From positions 64,035 to 128,034 of the forward strand of contig NZ_JAHKPR010000029.1 of NCBI RefSeq assembly GCF_018860585.1: DNA of 64,000 nt. Direction: 5' to 3'. The position numbers and the translations under genes were made by a program. The stretch comes from Colwellia sp. E2M01. GTDB lineage: Bacteria; Pseudomonadota; Gammaproteobacteria; Enterobacterales; Alteromonadaceae. Positions 1 to 8,584 of this stretch are shown in pieces. Below the pieces are notes generated by a model. It saw only the letters and a list, made by a program, of their open reading frames with translations. It had not been told where the DNA came from and made no database searches. How positions within the stretch are numbered: the first letter of the stretch is position 1; every line of letters begins with the position of its first letter.

Positions 1-1795
1 AAGCATGGTGCTCTCCCGCCACTGTAGTGTTTGTTTTTTCTCTGCTATTGGCTTTACTAGTATTAGTGTCAATATGCTTACTTGCGGTGCGAGACTCTTG
101 TGCGTCTGGGGCAATATTAAGTACACGTAATGCACCTTTCATTACCCGAGAAAAAACCGGTGCAGCCACTTCGCCGCCATGATAAAGATCGCCACTTGGC
201 TCATTAATCACAACCACAACCACTATCGCAGGGTTTGAAATAGGCGCAATGCCGGCAAACAAACCGACATAATCGTTACCATAACCACCAGCAACCGCTT
301 TTATTGAAGTGCCAGTTTTACCGCCAACACGGTAGCCATCAACTTTCGCTTTTGGTACATGCTCATCAACAACTGCTTCGAGCATGTGAGTAACTGCTAA
401 ACTGTTTTCTTCAGAAAAAATTCTTACTTCATCATCAAATGCTGGCGCTTCTCCATCAGACTTAACAATGGTTAATCGACGTTTAATACCGCCATTGGCA
501 AGTGCTACATAAAATCGAGCCAACTGTACAGGTGTTATGGCAAGACCAGCTCCCCATGACAATGTAGCTAATTCAAATTCAGACCAGCGACTTCTGTCAT
601 GCATCATGCCTGAGCTTTCACCAACAAGGTTAGTGCCAGTATCATCGGCAAAGCCTGCATCAAAAAACTTAGTTAATAAATAATCTTTTGGTACTGATAA
701 CGCTAATTTAGTGGTCCCCATATTTGATGAAGTGACTAAAATATCTTCAATAGATAATTTACCGCGATTAATAGGGTCACTAACGCGTCTGCCACCTAAA
801 CGCATCCAACCTGGGCTAGTATTTATTACTGTGTTTGCTTTAGCTGAGCCAAACTCTAGCGCCGTTAACGCTGTAAGCGGCTTCATAGTAGAACCCGGCT
901 CGTAAATATCGGTGATCGCTCTATTTCGAAAACGATGAATTGCGGTATTACGTCGATTATTCGGGTTATATGACGGACTATTAGTCATCGCTAATATTTC
1001 ACCGGTGTGAATATTCGCTACCACTACAGATCCCGAAGTTGCTTTAAAAGCTTGTACCGCACCTTTTAATTCTTTGTATGCAATTGCTTGAATACGTTGA
1101 TCAATACTTAAAGTAATATCTTGTGCGTATTCAGCTTCTTTAACAGAGATTATTTCAACTTTTCGACCTTTCGCATCTTTTCTAAAGCGTTTTGCACCAC
1201 CTGTACCTGTAAGTAGCTCATCGTACATACGCTCGATACCTTCGATACCTTTATCATCAACATTGGTAAAACCAAGTAGGTGAGCGCTAATTTCGCCGGT
1301 AGGGTAGAAACGTTTTGATTCTTTGCGTAAATGAATACCTGGAATTTTTAATTCTTTGATGTAATTTGCCATCGCGGGTGAGATTTTACGTTCAAGGTAA
1401 ATAAAACGTTTACGAGGATTTTTAACAACACGTGCTGTTAAACTATTAATATCTTGATCAAGAACATCCGCTAACGCTTGCCAATGTTCGGTCATTGCTA
1501 AGGCGTTATTGTCCATAATAATTTTAGGATCAGCCCATACTGTTTGTACCGGCACACTGATAGCTAATTCAGTGCCATTACGATCAACAATAGAGCCGCG
1601 CTGTACAGTATTAGCGGCGACACGTAACGAACGTAAATCGCCTTGCTTTTGTAACATTTCAGGTTCAACAACTTGAATATAAGCGGTGCGCGCCATTAAG
1701 GCGAGATAAATAAGCCCAACAATAGCCAGCACTAAATAATAACGCCAAGGGGCGGTATTTAGTGGGTTATTTTTTTTGGTTACTTTTTTGTTCAC
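1..1795 (-). CDS. ftsI: Penicillin-binding protein 3 (FtsI), C-terminal end cut by window
   Basis: Septal peptidoglycan transpeptidase of the divisome, anchored in the inner membrane. I translated this frame directly: about 598 codons run off base 1. A single membrane segment lies at residues 19-36 (YYLVLAIVGLIYLALMA). The class B PBP dimerisation domain precedes the transpeptidase domain, whose three active-site motifs are all present: S302-T-M-K305, S356-S-N358 and K493-T-G. These sit almost exactly where E. coli FtsI has them, so only a few C-terminal residues should be missing. The start is GTG at 1795; an upstream ATG (1806) is in another frame and ends at once. It lies 41 bp after ftsL in the dcw operon. 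Confidence 0.95.
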   Translation of the reverse strand, partial: MNKKVTKKNNPLNTAPWRYYLVLAIVGLIYLALMARTAYIQVVEPEMLQKQGDLRSLRVAANTVQRGSIVDRNGTELAISVPVQTVWADPKIIMDNNALAMTEHWQALADVLDQDINSLTARVVKNPRKRFIYLERKISPAMANYIKELKIPGIHLRKESKRFYPTGEISAHLLGFTNVDDKGIEGIERMYDELLTGTGGAKRFRKDAKGRKVEIISVKEAEYAQDITLSIDQRIQAIAYKELKGAVQAFKATSGSVVVANIHTGEILAMTNSPSYNPNNRRNTAIHRFRNRAITDIYEPGSTMKPLTALTALEFGSAKANTVINTSPGWMRLGGRRVSDPINRGKLSIEDILVTSSNMGTTKLALSVPKDYLLTKFFDAGFADDTGTNLVGESSGMMHDRSRWSEFELATLSWGAGLAITPVQLARFYVALANGGIKRRLTIVKSDGEAPAFDDEVRIFSEENSLAVTHMLEAVVDEHVPKAKVDGYRVGGKTGTSIKAVAGGYGNDYVGLFAGIAPISNPAIVVVVVINEPSGDLYHGGEVAAPVFSRVMKGALRVLNIAPDAQESRTASKHIDTNTSKANSREKTNTTVAGEHHA

Positions 1796-1836
1796 ACCGT
1801 TCTCATTTTAATCTAAGGTAACTTTAACTAGCGACT

Positions 1837-2145
1837 TTAATCTAGGGTAACAATCACTTCAGAATTACTATTCGGTCGCTTCATGTTTAGTAAATGTTTT
1901 GCTTTACTTTCAATGGCGCTATGTTCAGCTAAACTGTTTTGCTCTAGCAACAAGTTACGCCATTCAATATTTAATTCATCTTTCTTAGCACGTAATATTT
2001 CAAGTTCACTCGTGGTTAGTCGATTTACATGGCTGTAATAAACGACAGCAAAAGCAGACAACACCACAAACAGCAACAATAAGTAAGTAACGATAAAACG
2101 GACAATATCTTGCCAAATATCGAAAACTAACGGACGCGCTGCCAT
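1837..2145 (-). CDS. ftsL: Cell division protein FtsL
   Basis: Small bitopic divisome protein that works with FtsB and FtsQ to activate septal synthesis by FtsW/FtsI. The 102 residues show a short cytoplasmic N-terminus, one membrane helix at about 14-36, and a periplasmic leucine-zipper-like coiled coil at about 42-80. Sequence conservation in this family is low; the call rests on size, topology and position between rsmH (2 bp gap) and ftsI, the standard dcw order. It is translated as part of the mraZ transcript. Confidence 0.92.
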   Translation of the reverse strand: MAARPLVFDIWQDIVRFIVTYLLLLFVVLSAFAVVYYSHVNRLTTSELEILRAKKDELNIEWRNLLLEQNSLAEHSAIESKAKHLLNMKRPNSNSEVIVTLD

Positions 2146-2147
2146 AG

Positions 2148-3095
2148 CTAGTCAGTATTTCTTTCTAAACGCTCAGCAATACGCAATACCGAGCTGCGAG
2201 AGCGCACATTTTCTTCAACTTCTGTCTTACTTGGTTTCTGTCGACCAATTAATGTGAGCTTTTTACCTTTATTTAATTCTGCTTCGCTGATCGGCATACC
2301 ACGTGGTACTTTTCGACCTTCTGAATGCTTTTTCATAAATTGTTTAACTAAGCGATCTTCAAGTGAATGAAAACTGATAACGACTAAACGTCCACCCACA
2401 GCTAAAACATCAAGCGATGCTGCTAAAGCTTTTTCTATTTGCTCTAACTCACTATTGATGTACATACGAATTGCTTGAAAGCTTCGTGTTGCTGGGTGCT
2501 TTTTAATTTCACGTTGTGGCGCTGTCGTTTTTATCAGTTTTGCTAGTTCACTGGTTCGCGTTAGTGGTGACGCTTCTCGACTATCAACAATGGCATTAGC
2601 AATACGCCACGCATGTTTTTCTTCACCAAAAGTACGTAATACCCAAGTAATATCTTCAACATCAGCTACCGCTAACCATTGTGCTGCAGTTTGACCTTTA
2701 CTGGTATCCATACGCATATCAAGTGGGCCATCTTTCATAAAGCTAAAACCGCGCTCTGCTTCATCAAGTTGCGGAGAGGAAACACCTAAGTCGAGTAAAA
2801 TACCGTCAACTTTACCTGTTAAGTCATGTTTTTCGGCAATATCGTCTAAAGCGGCAAAACCTTGGTGCTCAATTAAAAAGCGTGGATCATCTTTAAATTT
2901 CTCAGCAGCAATAATTGCACTAGGATCTCGGTCAATAGCAATTAAACGACCGCTATCAGATAACTTCGAAAGAATGAACGATGAATGCCCGCCTCGACCA
3001 AAAGTACAGTCGATATAGCAACCATCGGCTTCGATAGCTAAACCGTCAACCGCTTCGTTAAGCAATACTGAAATGTGACTAGTATCTAGTTCCAT
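2148..3095 (-). CDS. rsmH: 16S rRNA (cytosine1402-N4)-methyltransferase RsmH (MraW)
   Basis: S-adenosylmethionine-dependent methyltransferase that makes the N4 methylation of C1402 in the 16S rRNA decoding centre. At 315 aa it has the usual family length. The SAM-binding motif [10 protein letters not shown] is near residues 29-38, followed by the acidic AIDRDPSA strand and the [20 protein letters not shown] signature typical of MraW. It follows mraZ by 66 bp and precedes ftsL, as in most gammaproteobacteria, and should share the MraZ-controlled promoter. Confidence 0.97.
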   Translation of the reverse strand: MELDTSHISVLLNEAVDGLAIEADGCYIDCTFGRGGHSSFILSKLSDSGRLIAIDRDPSAIIAAEKFKDDPRFLIEHQGFAALDDIAEKHDLTGKVDGILLDLGVSSPQLDEAERGFSFMKDGPLDMRMDTSKGQTAAQWLAVADVEDITWVLRTFGEEKHAWRIANAIVDSREASPLTRTSELAKLIKTTAPQREIKKHPATRSFQAIRMYINSELEQIEKALAASLDVLAVGGRLVVISFHSLEDRLVKQFMKKHSEGRKVPRGMPISEAELNKGKKLTLIGRQKPSKTEVEENVRSRSSVLRIAERLERNTD

Positions 3096-3161
3096 GCTGT
3101 TATTTTTATTACCTTATTTGCGCATTTAAAGCGCATTAATTTAAGATTGACTTGCTATAAA

Positions 3162-3620
3162 TTACAGCGGTAAGTCGAGTAAACGTTCTGTTAATTCAAT
3201 TTCGCCCGATTGTATTTGACTAATACCTTGTTGCATTTGCTCTTGCCATGCAGTGTCATGCCAAATTTCAAATTTATTTAATTGTCCAACTAACATAATA
3301 TTTTTTTCAAGATTGGCATGGTCTCTTAATGGTCCATTAATTAATAAACGGCCATTTTTATCCATTTCACAATCACTAGCATTGCCCAAAATAATTTGTT
3401 TAAACAAACGCTCCTGTGGGTTTGTGCTCGACAAACGCGATAATGACAATTCTATTTCTTCCCATTCACTCAATGGGTAGAGCAATAAACAAGCTTGTTG
3501 AATATCAACTGTACAGACCATCTTTCCTTGGCAGTCACGCAATAGTTCTTCACGATACTTGGTCGGTATCGTGATCCTATTTTTTGTGTCGAGCGTAATT
3601 GCGCTAGTGCCTCTGAACAT
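3162..3620 (-). CDS. mraZ: Transcriptional regulator MraZ
   Basis: First gene of the dcw cluster and a DNA-binding repressor of its own operon. The 152 residues contain two SpoVT/AbrB-like halves, each with the conserved DxxxR element (LDTKNRITIP near residue 10 and DKNGRLLI near residue 87). Length matches the family. Four GTGG repeats at exact 10-bp spacing lie about 105-140 bp upstream of the start and are the expected MraZ operator, so autoregulation can be read from the sequence. No strong Shine-Dalgarno is visible before the ATG. Confidence 0.96.
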   Translation of the reverse strand: MFRGTSAITLDTKNRITIPTKYREELLRDCQGKMVCTVDIQQACLLLYPLSEWEEIELSLSRLSSTNPQERLFKQIILGNASDCEMDKNGRLLINGPLRDHANLEKNIMLVGQLNKFEIWHDTAWQEQMQQGISQIQSGEIELTERLLDLPL

Positions 3621-3725
3621 ATTGGTTGTTACATCACTCTGTTAAATTTTTACTTTTCGTTTAAATTTAAACACTTAAATTCGAACCTTAAATTTGGAGA
3701 TTAAGTAAGTGGTTTTTTATGAATG

Positions 3726-3762
3726 TGCCACTAAGATCCACATTTCCCCACTTTTTTCCACA
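3726..3762 (-). promoter_or_regulatory. MraZ-binding repeat array (four GTGG boxes)
   Basis: On the minus strand GTGG occurs four times with exactly 10-bp spacing (plus-strand CCAC at 3728, 3738, 3748 and 3758). MraZ is known to bind TGGGN-type repeats separated by 5 nt, a 10-bp period, in front of mraZ. The array lies just downstream of a candidate promoter, as expected for an autorepressor site. The repeats are seen directly; the function is inferred from the family. Confidence 0.8.
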
Positions 3763-4159
3763 TTGATACAGTTTAGAGAAAAAAGCAACAGACTGTCAAG
3801 TAACTAAATTGAAAATAAAGGTATGAAATACTGGGTATAAAACCAGTAAAAATGAGGGGTGCAAGGAAGTAGATGAAATTGTGGACTTTTGTGGTAGGTA
3901 ATCCCAAAGTAGCCCTAAAAAAAATATTTTCTAAGGGCTGTTTTGGAAAGATAATGACAATTTGAGATGAATGTGGTTTGCTAGGTGGTGTTTCTCCCCA
4001 ATTAGAAAAAACATGGTTGATCATTCGTTAAATAACCACTTAAGAACGAAGTATTAATTAGCATTACTATTTAGCTTTACTGCTTCGTTTTATTACTTAA
4101 TTTCCCCCCCAAAACTAAGTTACTGCAATTGAGTTTACTGCAACTTATTGTACTCCTAG
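3763..4159. other. Intergenic region upstream of mraZ, no convincing gene
   Basis: Beyond the mra promoter and operator, this AT-rich stretch holds only an 83-codon minus-strand reading frame (3773-4024). That frame has no recognisable domain, overlaps the candidate promoter and has no clear ribosome-binding site. A run of eight C follows at 4105-4112. I see no terminator hairpin after the acyl-CoA dehydrogenase gene, so transcripts from it could read towards mraZ. Confidence 0.5.
3770..3799 (-). promoter_or_regulatory. Candidate mra (dcw) promoter
   Basis: Reading the minus strand, TTGACA (3799-3794) is followed after 18 bp by TAAACT (3775-3770). The -35 matches consensus and the -10 matches at 4 of 6 positions. 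The predicted start site falls at the edge of the MraZ repeat array, consistent with the known mra promoter layout. Found by eye only. Confidence 0.45.
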
Positions 4160-6049
4160 TTAAAATAGCTCATCATCGATAGTGAATAACGTAGTACTAC
4201 CAGATTTTATTGTTGCCAGTAATGATAAACGTCGCGGCAATAAACGCGCATAGTAATATTGTGCTGTGTGTAGCTTGCTGTTGTAGAAATCACGGCCAAA
4301 TTCACTTTGCTCAGTATCCGCAGCGTTATCAAGCGTTTGAAGTTTAGTTATAGCAACCGCGGCCATTTTTGCCCAAACAAATGCCATTGCGGTGTAACCA
4401 AATAGATGTAAGTAGTCATTTGCTGCTACACCAATTTCATTGAGATCATCACCCGCTTTAGTGACCAATAATTCTGAAATATCAGTTAAGTCAGTTATAG
4501 CTTGTTGTAAAGGCTCAATAAACTCTACCATACCTGAGCTATTAATTGACTCAACACTGTCTGCATCAAGCTTTTTTTGCTCAGTTATAAAGTCAGTTAC
4601 CTCCGCAATGAAGACCTTAATTATTGCACCTTTAGAGCCGACCACTTTACGCAATAATAAATCCATCGCTTGAATACCATTAGTGCCTTCGTATATTTGC
4701 GCAATTCGAGCATCACGTACAAGCTGTTCTTGTCCCCATTCACGAATATAACCATGACCACCTAAAACTTGCTGACCTGCGACTGTCGTTTCAAAGCCGA
4801 GGTCGGTAAAAAATGCTTTTGCTAATGGTGTCATCAAAGCAGATAAACTCTCACCTTTTTGCTGTAAATCTCCTGTCGCGAACGTTGCATAATCTAACTG
4901 CAGAGCAATATAACAACTTAATGCGCGAGAACCTTCATTTAGAGCTTTCATTGAAAGTAACATACGACGAACATCGCCATGAACCATAATAGAGTCAGGT
5001 TGTTTGCTTATTTGTTCTGAAGTTTTAGATAAGGTGCCATTTTGATTTAATGCTTTTCCCTGACGTCTGTCTTTTGCATACTCAAGGGCGTTTTGATAAG
5101 AGCGTTCTCCTGCTGACATGCCTTGAATACCAACACCAATACGTTCAAAGTTCATCATAGTGAACATACAGGCTAGGCCTTTGTTTAACTCTCCAATAAG
5201 AAAACCTTGGGCACTATCAAAATTCATCACACAAGTAGATGACGCATGAATACCCATTTTATGTTCAATCGCGCCACAACTTACCTGATTATTTTTACCT
5301 AATTCGCCGTTGTCTTTGACAGTAATTTTTGGAACAAGAAATAAAGAAATGCCTTTAGGACCATCTGGCGCGTCAGGTAATTTAGCAAGTACCAAATGAA
5401 TAATATTGTCGGTAAGGTCGTGCTCGCCACCAGTAATAAATATTTTACTACCGGTGATTTGATAGCTACCATCAGCTTGAGGCTTGGCTTTGGTTTTAAT
5501 AATACCTAAATCAGAGCCTGCGTGTGCTTCAGTTAAACACATAGACGCTGCCCACTCACCTGAGTATAGCTTAGTTAGATAACGCTCTTTTAATTCTTCA
5601 TTACCATGCTTTGCTAATGACAATGCCGCTCCTGCAGTTAATACGGGATATAGGGCAAAAGAGATATCTGCACTGCATAGCATTTCTTCAACAAAGGCGC
5701 TCACGATTTTAGGCATCCCCATGCCGCCATACTCAATATCACCACCAAGGGCGCACCAACCACCTTGTGCAAAGGTTTGAAATGCCTCTTTATAACCCGG
5801 CGCGGTTTTAACCTGTCCACCTTCGCCCTCTTCATTAAGTGTAAAATTTACCCCTATTTCATCGCCTTGGCGGGCAATGGGGGCAATTTCTTGCTCAGCA
5901 ATTTTCGCACACTCTTGTAATATTGCGATGGCAGTTTCTTGATCAACTTGTTCATTAAAATTTGCTGATTGTTGCCACATTTTGTCAGCACTGAATACTT
6001 GAAAGAGCAAAAAATTCATATCAGTTAAAGGGGCTTTATAATCAGCCAT
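4160..6049 (-). CDS. Acyl-CoA dehydrogenase, long (about 600 aa) FadE/DmdC-type
   Basis: FAD-dependent enzyme that oxidises acyl-CoA to the 2-enoyl-CoA in beta-oxidation. The 629 residues begin with MADYKAPL, as in the Pseudomonas PA0506/PA0508 acyl-CoA dehydrogenases, and are longer than classical 380-aa enzymes because of a C-terminal extension after the catalytic domain. MCLTEAHAGSDLG is the FAD/substrate loop, and YEGTNGIQ carries the catalytic base E454. GGATCTCC just upstream on the plus strand gives a GGAGAT Shine-Dalgarno before the ATG. DmdC (methylmercaptopropionyl-CoA dehydrogenase) belongs to the same superfamily branch, so the exact substrate is uncertain. A PsrA-like site lies about 100 bp upstream. 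Confidence 0.9.
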   Translation of the reverse strand: MADYKAPLTDMNFLLFQVFSADKMWQQSANFNEQVDQETAIAILQECAKIAEQEIAPIARQGDEIGVNFTLNEEGEGGQVKTAPGYKEAFQTFAQGGWCALGGDIEYGGMGMPKIVSAFVEEMLCSADISFALYPVLTAGAALSLAKHGNEELKERYLTKLYSGEWAASMCLTEAHAGSDLGIIKTKAKPQADGSYQITGSKIFITGGEHDLTDNIIHLVLAKLPDAPDGPKGISLFLVPKITVKDNGELGKNNQVSCGAIEHKMGIHASSTCVMNFDSAQGFLIGELNKGLACMFTMMNFERIGVGIQGMSAGERSYQNALEYAKDRRQGKALNQNGTLSKTSEQISKQPDSIMVHGDVRRMLLSMKALNEGSRALSCYIALQLDYATFATGDLQQKGESLSALMTPLAKAFFTDLGFETTVAGQQVLGGHGYIREWGQEQLVRDARIAQIYEGTNGIQAMDLLLRKVVGSKGAIIKVFIAEVTDFITEQKKLDADSVESINSSGMVEFIEPLQQAITDLTDISELLVTKAGDDLNEIGVAANDYLHLFGYTAMAFVWAKMAAVAITKLQTLDNAADTEQSEFGRDFYNSKLHTAQYYYARLLPRRLSLLATIKSGSTTLFTIDDELF

Positions 6050-6418
6050 GGGGATCTCCTTAATGATTTCCTGATCTATTAATACCTAAGCTATAAATAC
6101 TTAAATAGCATCATAAAAATAGCGGTATTAACAAGCCATACAAAAAATTAAACACTCGTTTGACTATAATATAAATTGTCACAATGTACAGGCGCAGGCT
6201 AAATATATAACCGTTAAGTACACAAACATATAAAGCACAGCATTGGTGTAACAAGCAGCACTAAATATTCGTACTAGCTTGTTATACAAATAAAATGTGT
6301 TATTTAGTCTTTATGCTTCTATTATTTAGAAATAGAACTGAGCAATGTTTACTATCTTAAATCAATACTTATGAGACTAAACGGAATACTAACTAAATAG
6401 TAAAAGAGCATTTTTAAC
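6050..6418. other. Divergent promoter region, acyl-CoA dehydrogenase / transglutaminase-like gene
   Basis: A 369-bp AT-rich gap between divergent genes. It contains the PsrA-like site and a separated inverted repeat, TAACAAGC at 6249-6256 with GCTTGTTA at 6277-6284. No start codon with a strong ribosome-binding site or plausible small gene is seen. Confidence 0.5.
6146..6165. promoter_or_regulatory. Candidate PsrA-type operator
   Basis: TTAAAC-ACTC-GTTTGA at 6148-6163 is close to the (C/G)AAAC-N4-GTTT(G/C) palindrome bound by the fatty-acid-responsive repressor PsrA in gammaproteobacteria. The downstream acyl-CoA dehydrogenase is a typical PsrA target. The motif is short and was found by eye; no PsrA gene is in the window. 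Confidence 0.45.
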
Positions 6419-7426
6419 GTGATTTCTGCCTTACTCTATAGCAAAACTCAATGTCAATTACCCAGTATTATTGTGCTTATAAGCAAGATGCTGCTAATAC
6501 TATTATTTATCAACACTAGTCAGGCAGCACAATTAAGCTTTACTAAGAAAAAAATAGAACAAGGTTATCAATTTCATTATCAATGGCTTGATTCAAATTC
6601 AATTCAACAAAGCATGAATTTTACTTTGAGTAATGAAGGCTTATTTGAACGCTTTCGTTATTTTAAAAGTTATCAAGATAATTACGCACAGAAATCAATT
6701 TTTAAGGGTGTTAAAAAAAAGCTACGCCAAAATCCTATAGCGCATGTAAGGATAAGGTATAGAAAAAATAACGATCAGTTTTATATTGAAGTAAAAGGCA
6801 CGAATGAAAAACAGGTCGCTAAAGCCTATCAATTAATCGCAAAAATTGAAGAAGAGGTTACGGCGCAATACTTAGCAGAAAATTATTACCAATTATTTAC
6901 AGATCATACGCGTAATACAGGAATTAAAGTCAATCACGTGACTATTGCCAATGACTCTGTAGCAGATTTAAAACCATTGAAATCAATTATCTTAGATCAT
7001 TTTTCGATGTTAAATATAAGAAAAGTGACTAATTATGTTTTGGGGTTTGTACAAAGTATTCCGTACAGCACCTTAGAGTCTCGCCTTACTTCATCAGGAG
7101 CAGGTTTTAATACTCCATTACAAGTGTTATGGGAAAATCAAGGTGACTGTGATAGTAAGATGACTTTAACAGCGTCTTTACTCAGATTGTTGATGCCGAG
7201 AATTAAAATGGCGCTAATTTTTGTCGATAATCATGCCTTTATAGGAATTAACATTCCTGCAAAACCAGGTGAAGTGACATTAATGAATAACAGTGTAAGG
7301 TATGTATTAGCCGAGCCAACGGGTCCTAGTCTATTGCCCTTAGGAACTCTCCCTCCGGAGTCTGAGTTAGCGATTAATCAAGGGCAATATACGGTACAAG
7401 ATTTCCATGAACTCATAACAGAATAA
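6419..7426 (+). CDS. Exported transglutaminase-like (papain-fold) protein, function unknown
   Basis: 335-aa protein with an N-terminal hydrophobic stretch ending near INTSQAAQ, a likely signal peptide. The C-terminal half has the layout of a bacterial transglutaminase-like domain: C244 in GDCDSK, H272 in NHAF and E299 in LAEPTG, in the Cys-His-acid order of that fold (E replacing the usual D). WENQGDC before the cysteine fits the family pattern. The middle has a basic region of alternating charge. The start is uncertain: GTG 6419 has a poorly spaced AGAG, and ATG 6488 would leave a short but usable signal peptide. It is convergent with the DyP peroxidase gene. The substrate cannot be told; cell-wall or periplasmic proteins are possible. 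Confidence 0.65.
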   Translation: MISALLYSKTQCQLPSIIVLISKMLLILLFINTSQAAQLSFTKKKIEQGYQFHYQWLDSNSIQQSMNFTLSNEGLFERFRYFKSYQDNYAQKSIFKGVKKKLRQNPIAHVRIRYRKNNDQFYIEVKGTNEKQVAKAYQLIAKIEEEVTAQYLAENYYQLFTDHTRNTGIKVNHVTIANDSVADLKPLKSIILDHFSMLNIRKVTNYVLGFVQSIPYSTLESRLTSSGAGFNTPLQVLWENQGDCDSKMTLTASLLRLLMPRIKMALIFVDNHAFIGINIPAKPGEVTLMNNSVRYVLAEPTGPSLLPLGTLPPESELAINQGQYTVQDFHELITE

Positions 7427-7434
7427 GTTTATAG

Positions 7435-7482
7435 CTAAGTGATTAGTTCAGTTAATTTAGGTTTAGTTAACTATTCACTTAG
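7435..7482. terminator. Shared hairpin between convergent genes
   Basis: CTAAGTGATTAGTT (7435-7448) pairs at 13 of 14 positions with AACTATTCACTTAG (7469-7482), loop 20 nt. It lies between two convergent genes and overlaps the last codons of the peroxidase gene. No strong U-run follows on either strand, so it is a weak terminator call. Confidence 0.4.
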
Positions 7483-8448
7483 TTCATTTCTTTTGTCATC
7501 TACTATCCCATCATGCTCCACATCAATCTGGGCAACATTGGCTAAGAAAGTTAAGCTGGGAGCAAAAAAGGCACTACCTGTTTCAGCTTGCGTAAACTTA
7601 AGTAAATGATCAGAATTACCATGAGCATCCCCGTGTATCATGCTTTTTAACATTAACTCAAATGGTTTAGGTGATGCGCAATAAGAAACAAAAAACAACC
7701 CTTTACGCTTCATATCGCCGTACGGCATACTTTGCCTGAGAATTTCTAAACTTTTACCTTGTTCATCTTTTAAACTAGTGCGTTTAGTATGCGCAGTTAA
7801 CGCTTTTTCTTCACTAGCAAATTCAATGTTGTCTAATTTGGTACGACCATAAACATCTTCTTGCTCATGTTCGGCAAGTGAATTCCAGAGCGTTAAATTA
7901 TGTTGGTAACGTTGCGTATGTAAGTAACTGCCCGCAGCAAATTCACTATCGTCTAACTCTTTAACTAACGCGACTTCACGTCGGTGAATACCTTGTGGGT
8001 TTTCAGTGCCATCAACAAAACCGGTAAGATCACGACCATCTAAAAATCTAAACGCTTGTACTTGCTCGACTAATTCGACACTATCACCAAGTAGTTGGCA
8101 AACTTTAGAGCTAACAATATGGTTAACATCTGCTCTATCACTACGAATTTCTATATAAATATCGTATGTGTTAGAAGGAGCTACACGATCATCGCTATTC
8201 ATTGTTGGAAATGGTGATAACAAGGCAGGACGTCCTTTGGGATAAAATTCATCCCAATACGCTTCGCCAATTGCTACAACACCAATAAGGTTAGCTTCTG
8301 AAAACTGTTCAGCGTAGTTTTCAAACAACTGAGGTAAACGTGATATTGCTGCTCGAATAAAAGCATTTTTATCATCTAGTGCATTAAATAATAAATAATT
8401 ACCATGCAAGTTTGCTTCTGCACAAATACCAAATTGTTCTCTAGCCAT
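7471..8448 (-). CDS. DyP-type (class P, YfeX-like) haem peroxidase
   Basis: Dye-decolourising-type haem peroxidase. The 325 residues carry the diagnostic GXXDG element in GFVDGTENPQG, with distal aspartate D146, and the expected proximal haem ligand H220 in AHTKRTS. MPYG and FFAPSLTFL near the C-terminus match YfeX-like proteins, which run about 300 aa. There is no signal peptide, so it should be cytosolic. An AGGAAAG Shine-Dalgarno precedes the ATG. No encapsulin gene or encapsulin-targeting context is visible. Family members use hydrogen peroxide to oxidise porphyrins and dyes; the physiological substrate is unknown. Confidence 0.93.
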   Translation of the reverse strand: MAREQFGICAEANLHGNYLLFNALDDKNAFIRAAISRLPQLFENYAEQFSEANLIGVVAIGEAYWDEFYPKGRPALLSPFPTMNSDDRVAPSNTYDIYIEIRSDRADVNHIVSSKVCQLLGDSVELVEQVQAFRFLDGRDLTGFVDGTENPQGIHRREVALVKELDDSEFAAGSYLHTQRYQHNLTLWNSLAEHEQEDVYGRTKLDNIEFASEEKALTAHTKRTSLKDEQGKSLEILRQSMPYGDMKRKGLFFVSYCASPKPFELMLKSMIHGDAHGNSDHLLKFTQAETGSAFFAPSLTFLANVAQIDVEHDGIVDDKRNELSE

Positions 8449-8584
8449 TTTACTTTCCTGTTAACATATTACTGTTACAACTTATATTGTTTGTATTGTA
8501 CACAATAAATATTGTCTTACCACGCTGTAGACGGTAAAAATCAGACCATACCGCATTAATGTTCTATCTAATTTTACAATTTAA

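Noticed and set aside
3773..4024. 83-codon minus-strand reading frame upstream of mraZ
   Set aside because: It overlaps the candidate mra promoter, has no domain or clear ribosome-binding site, and reads like AT-rich chance sequence.
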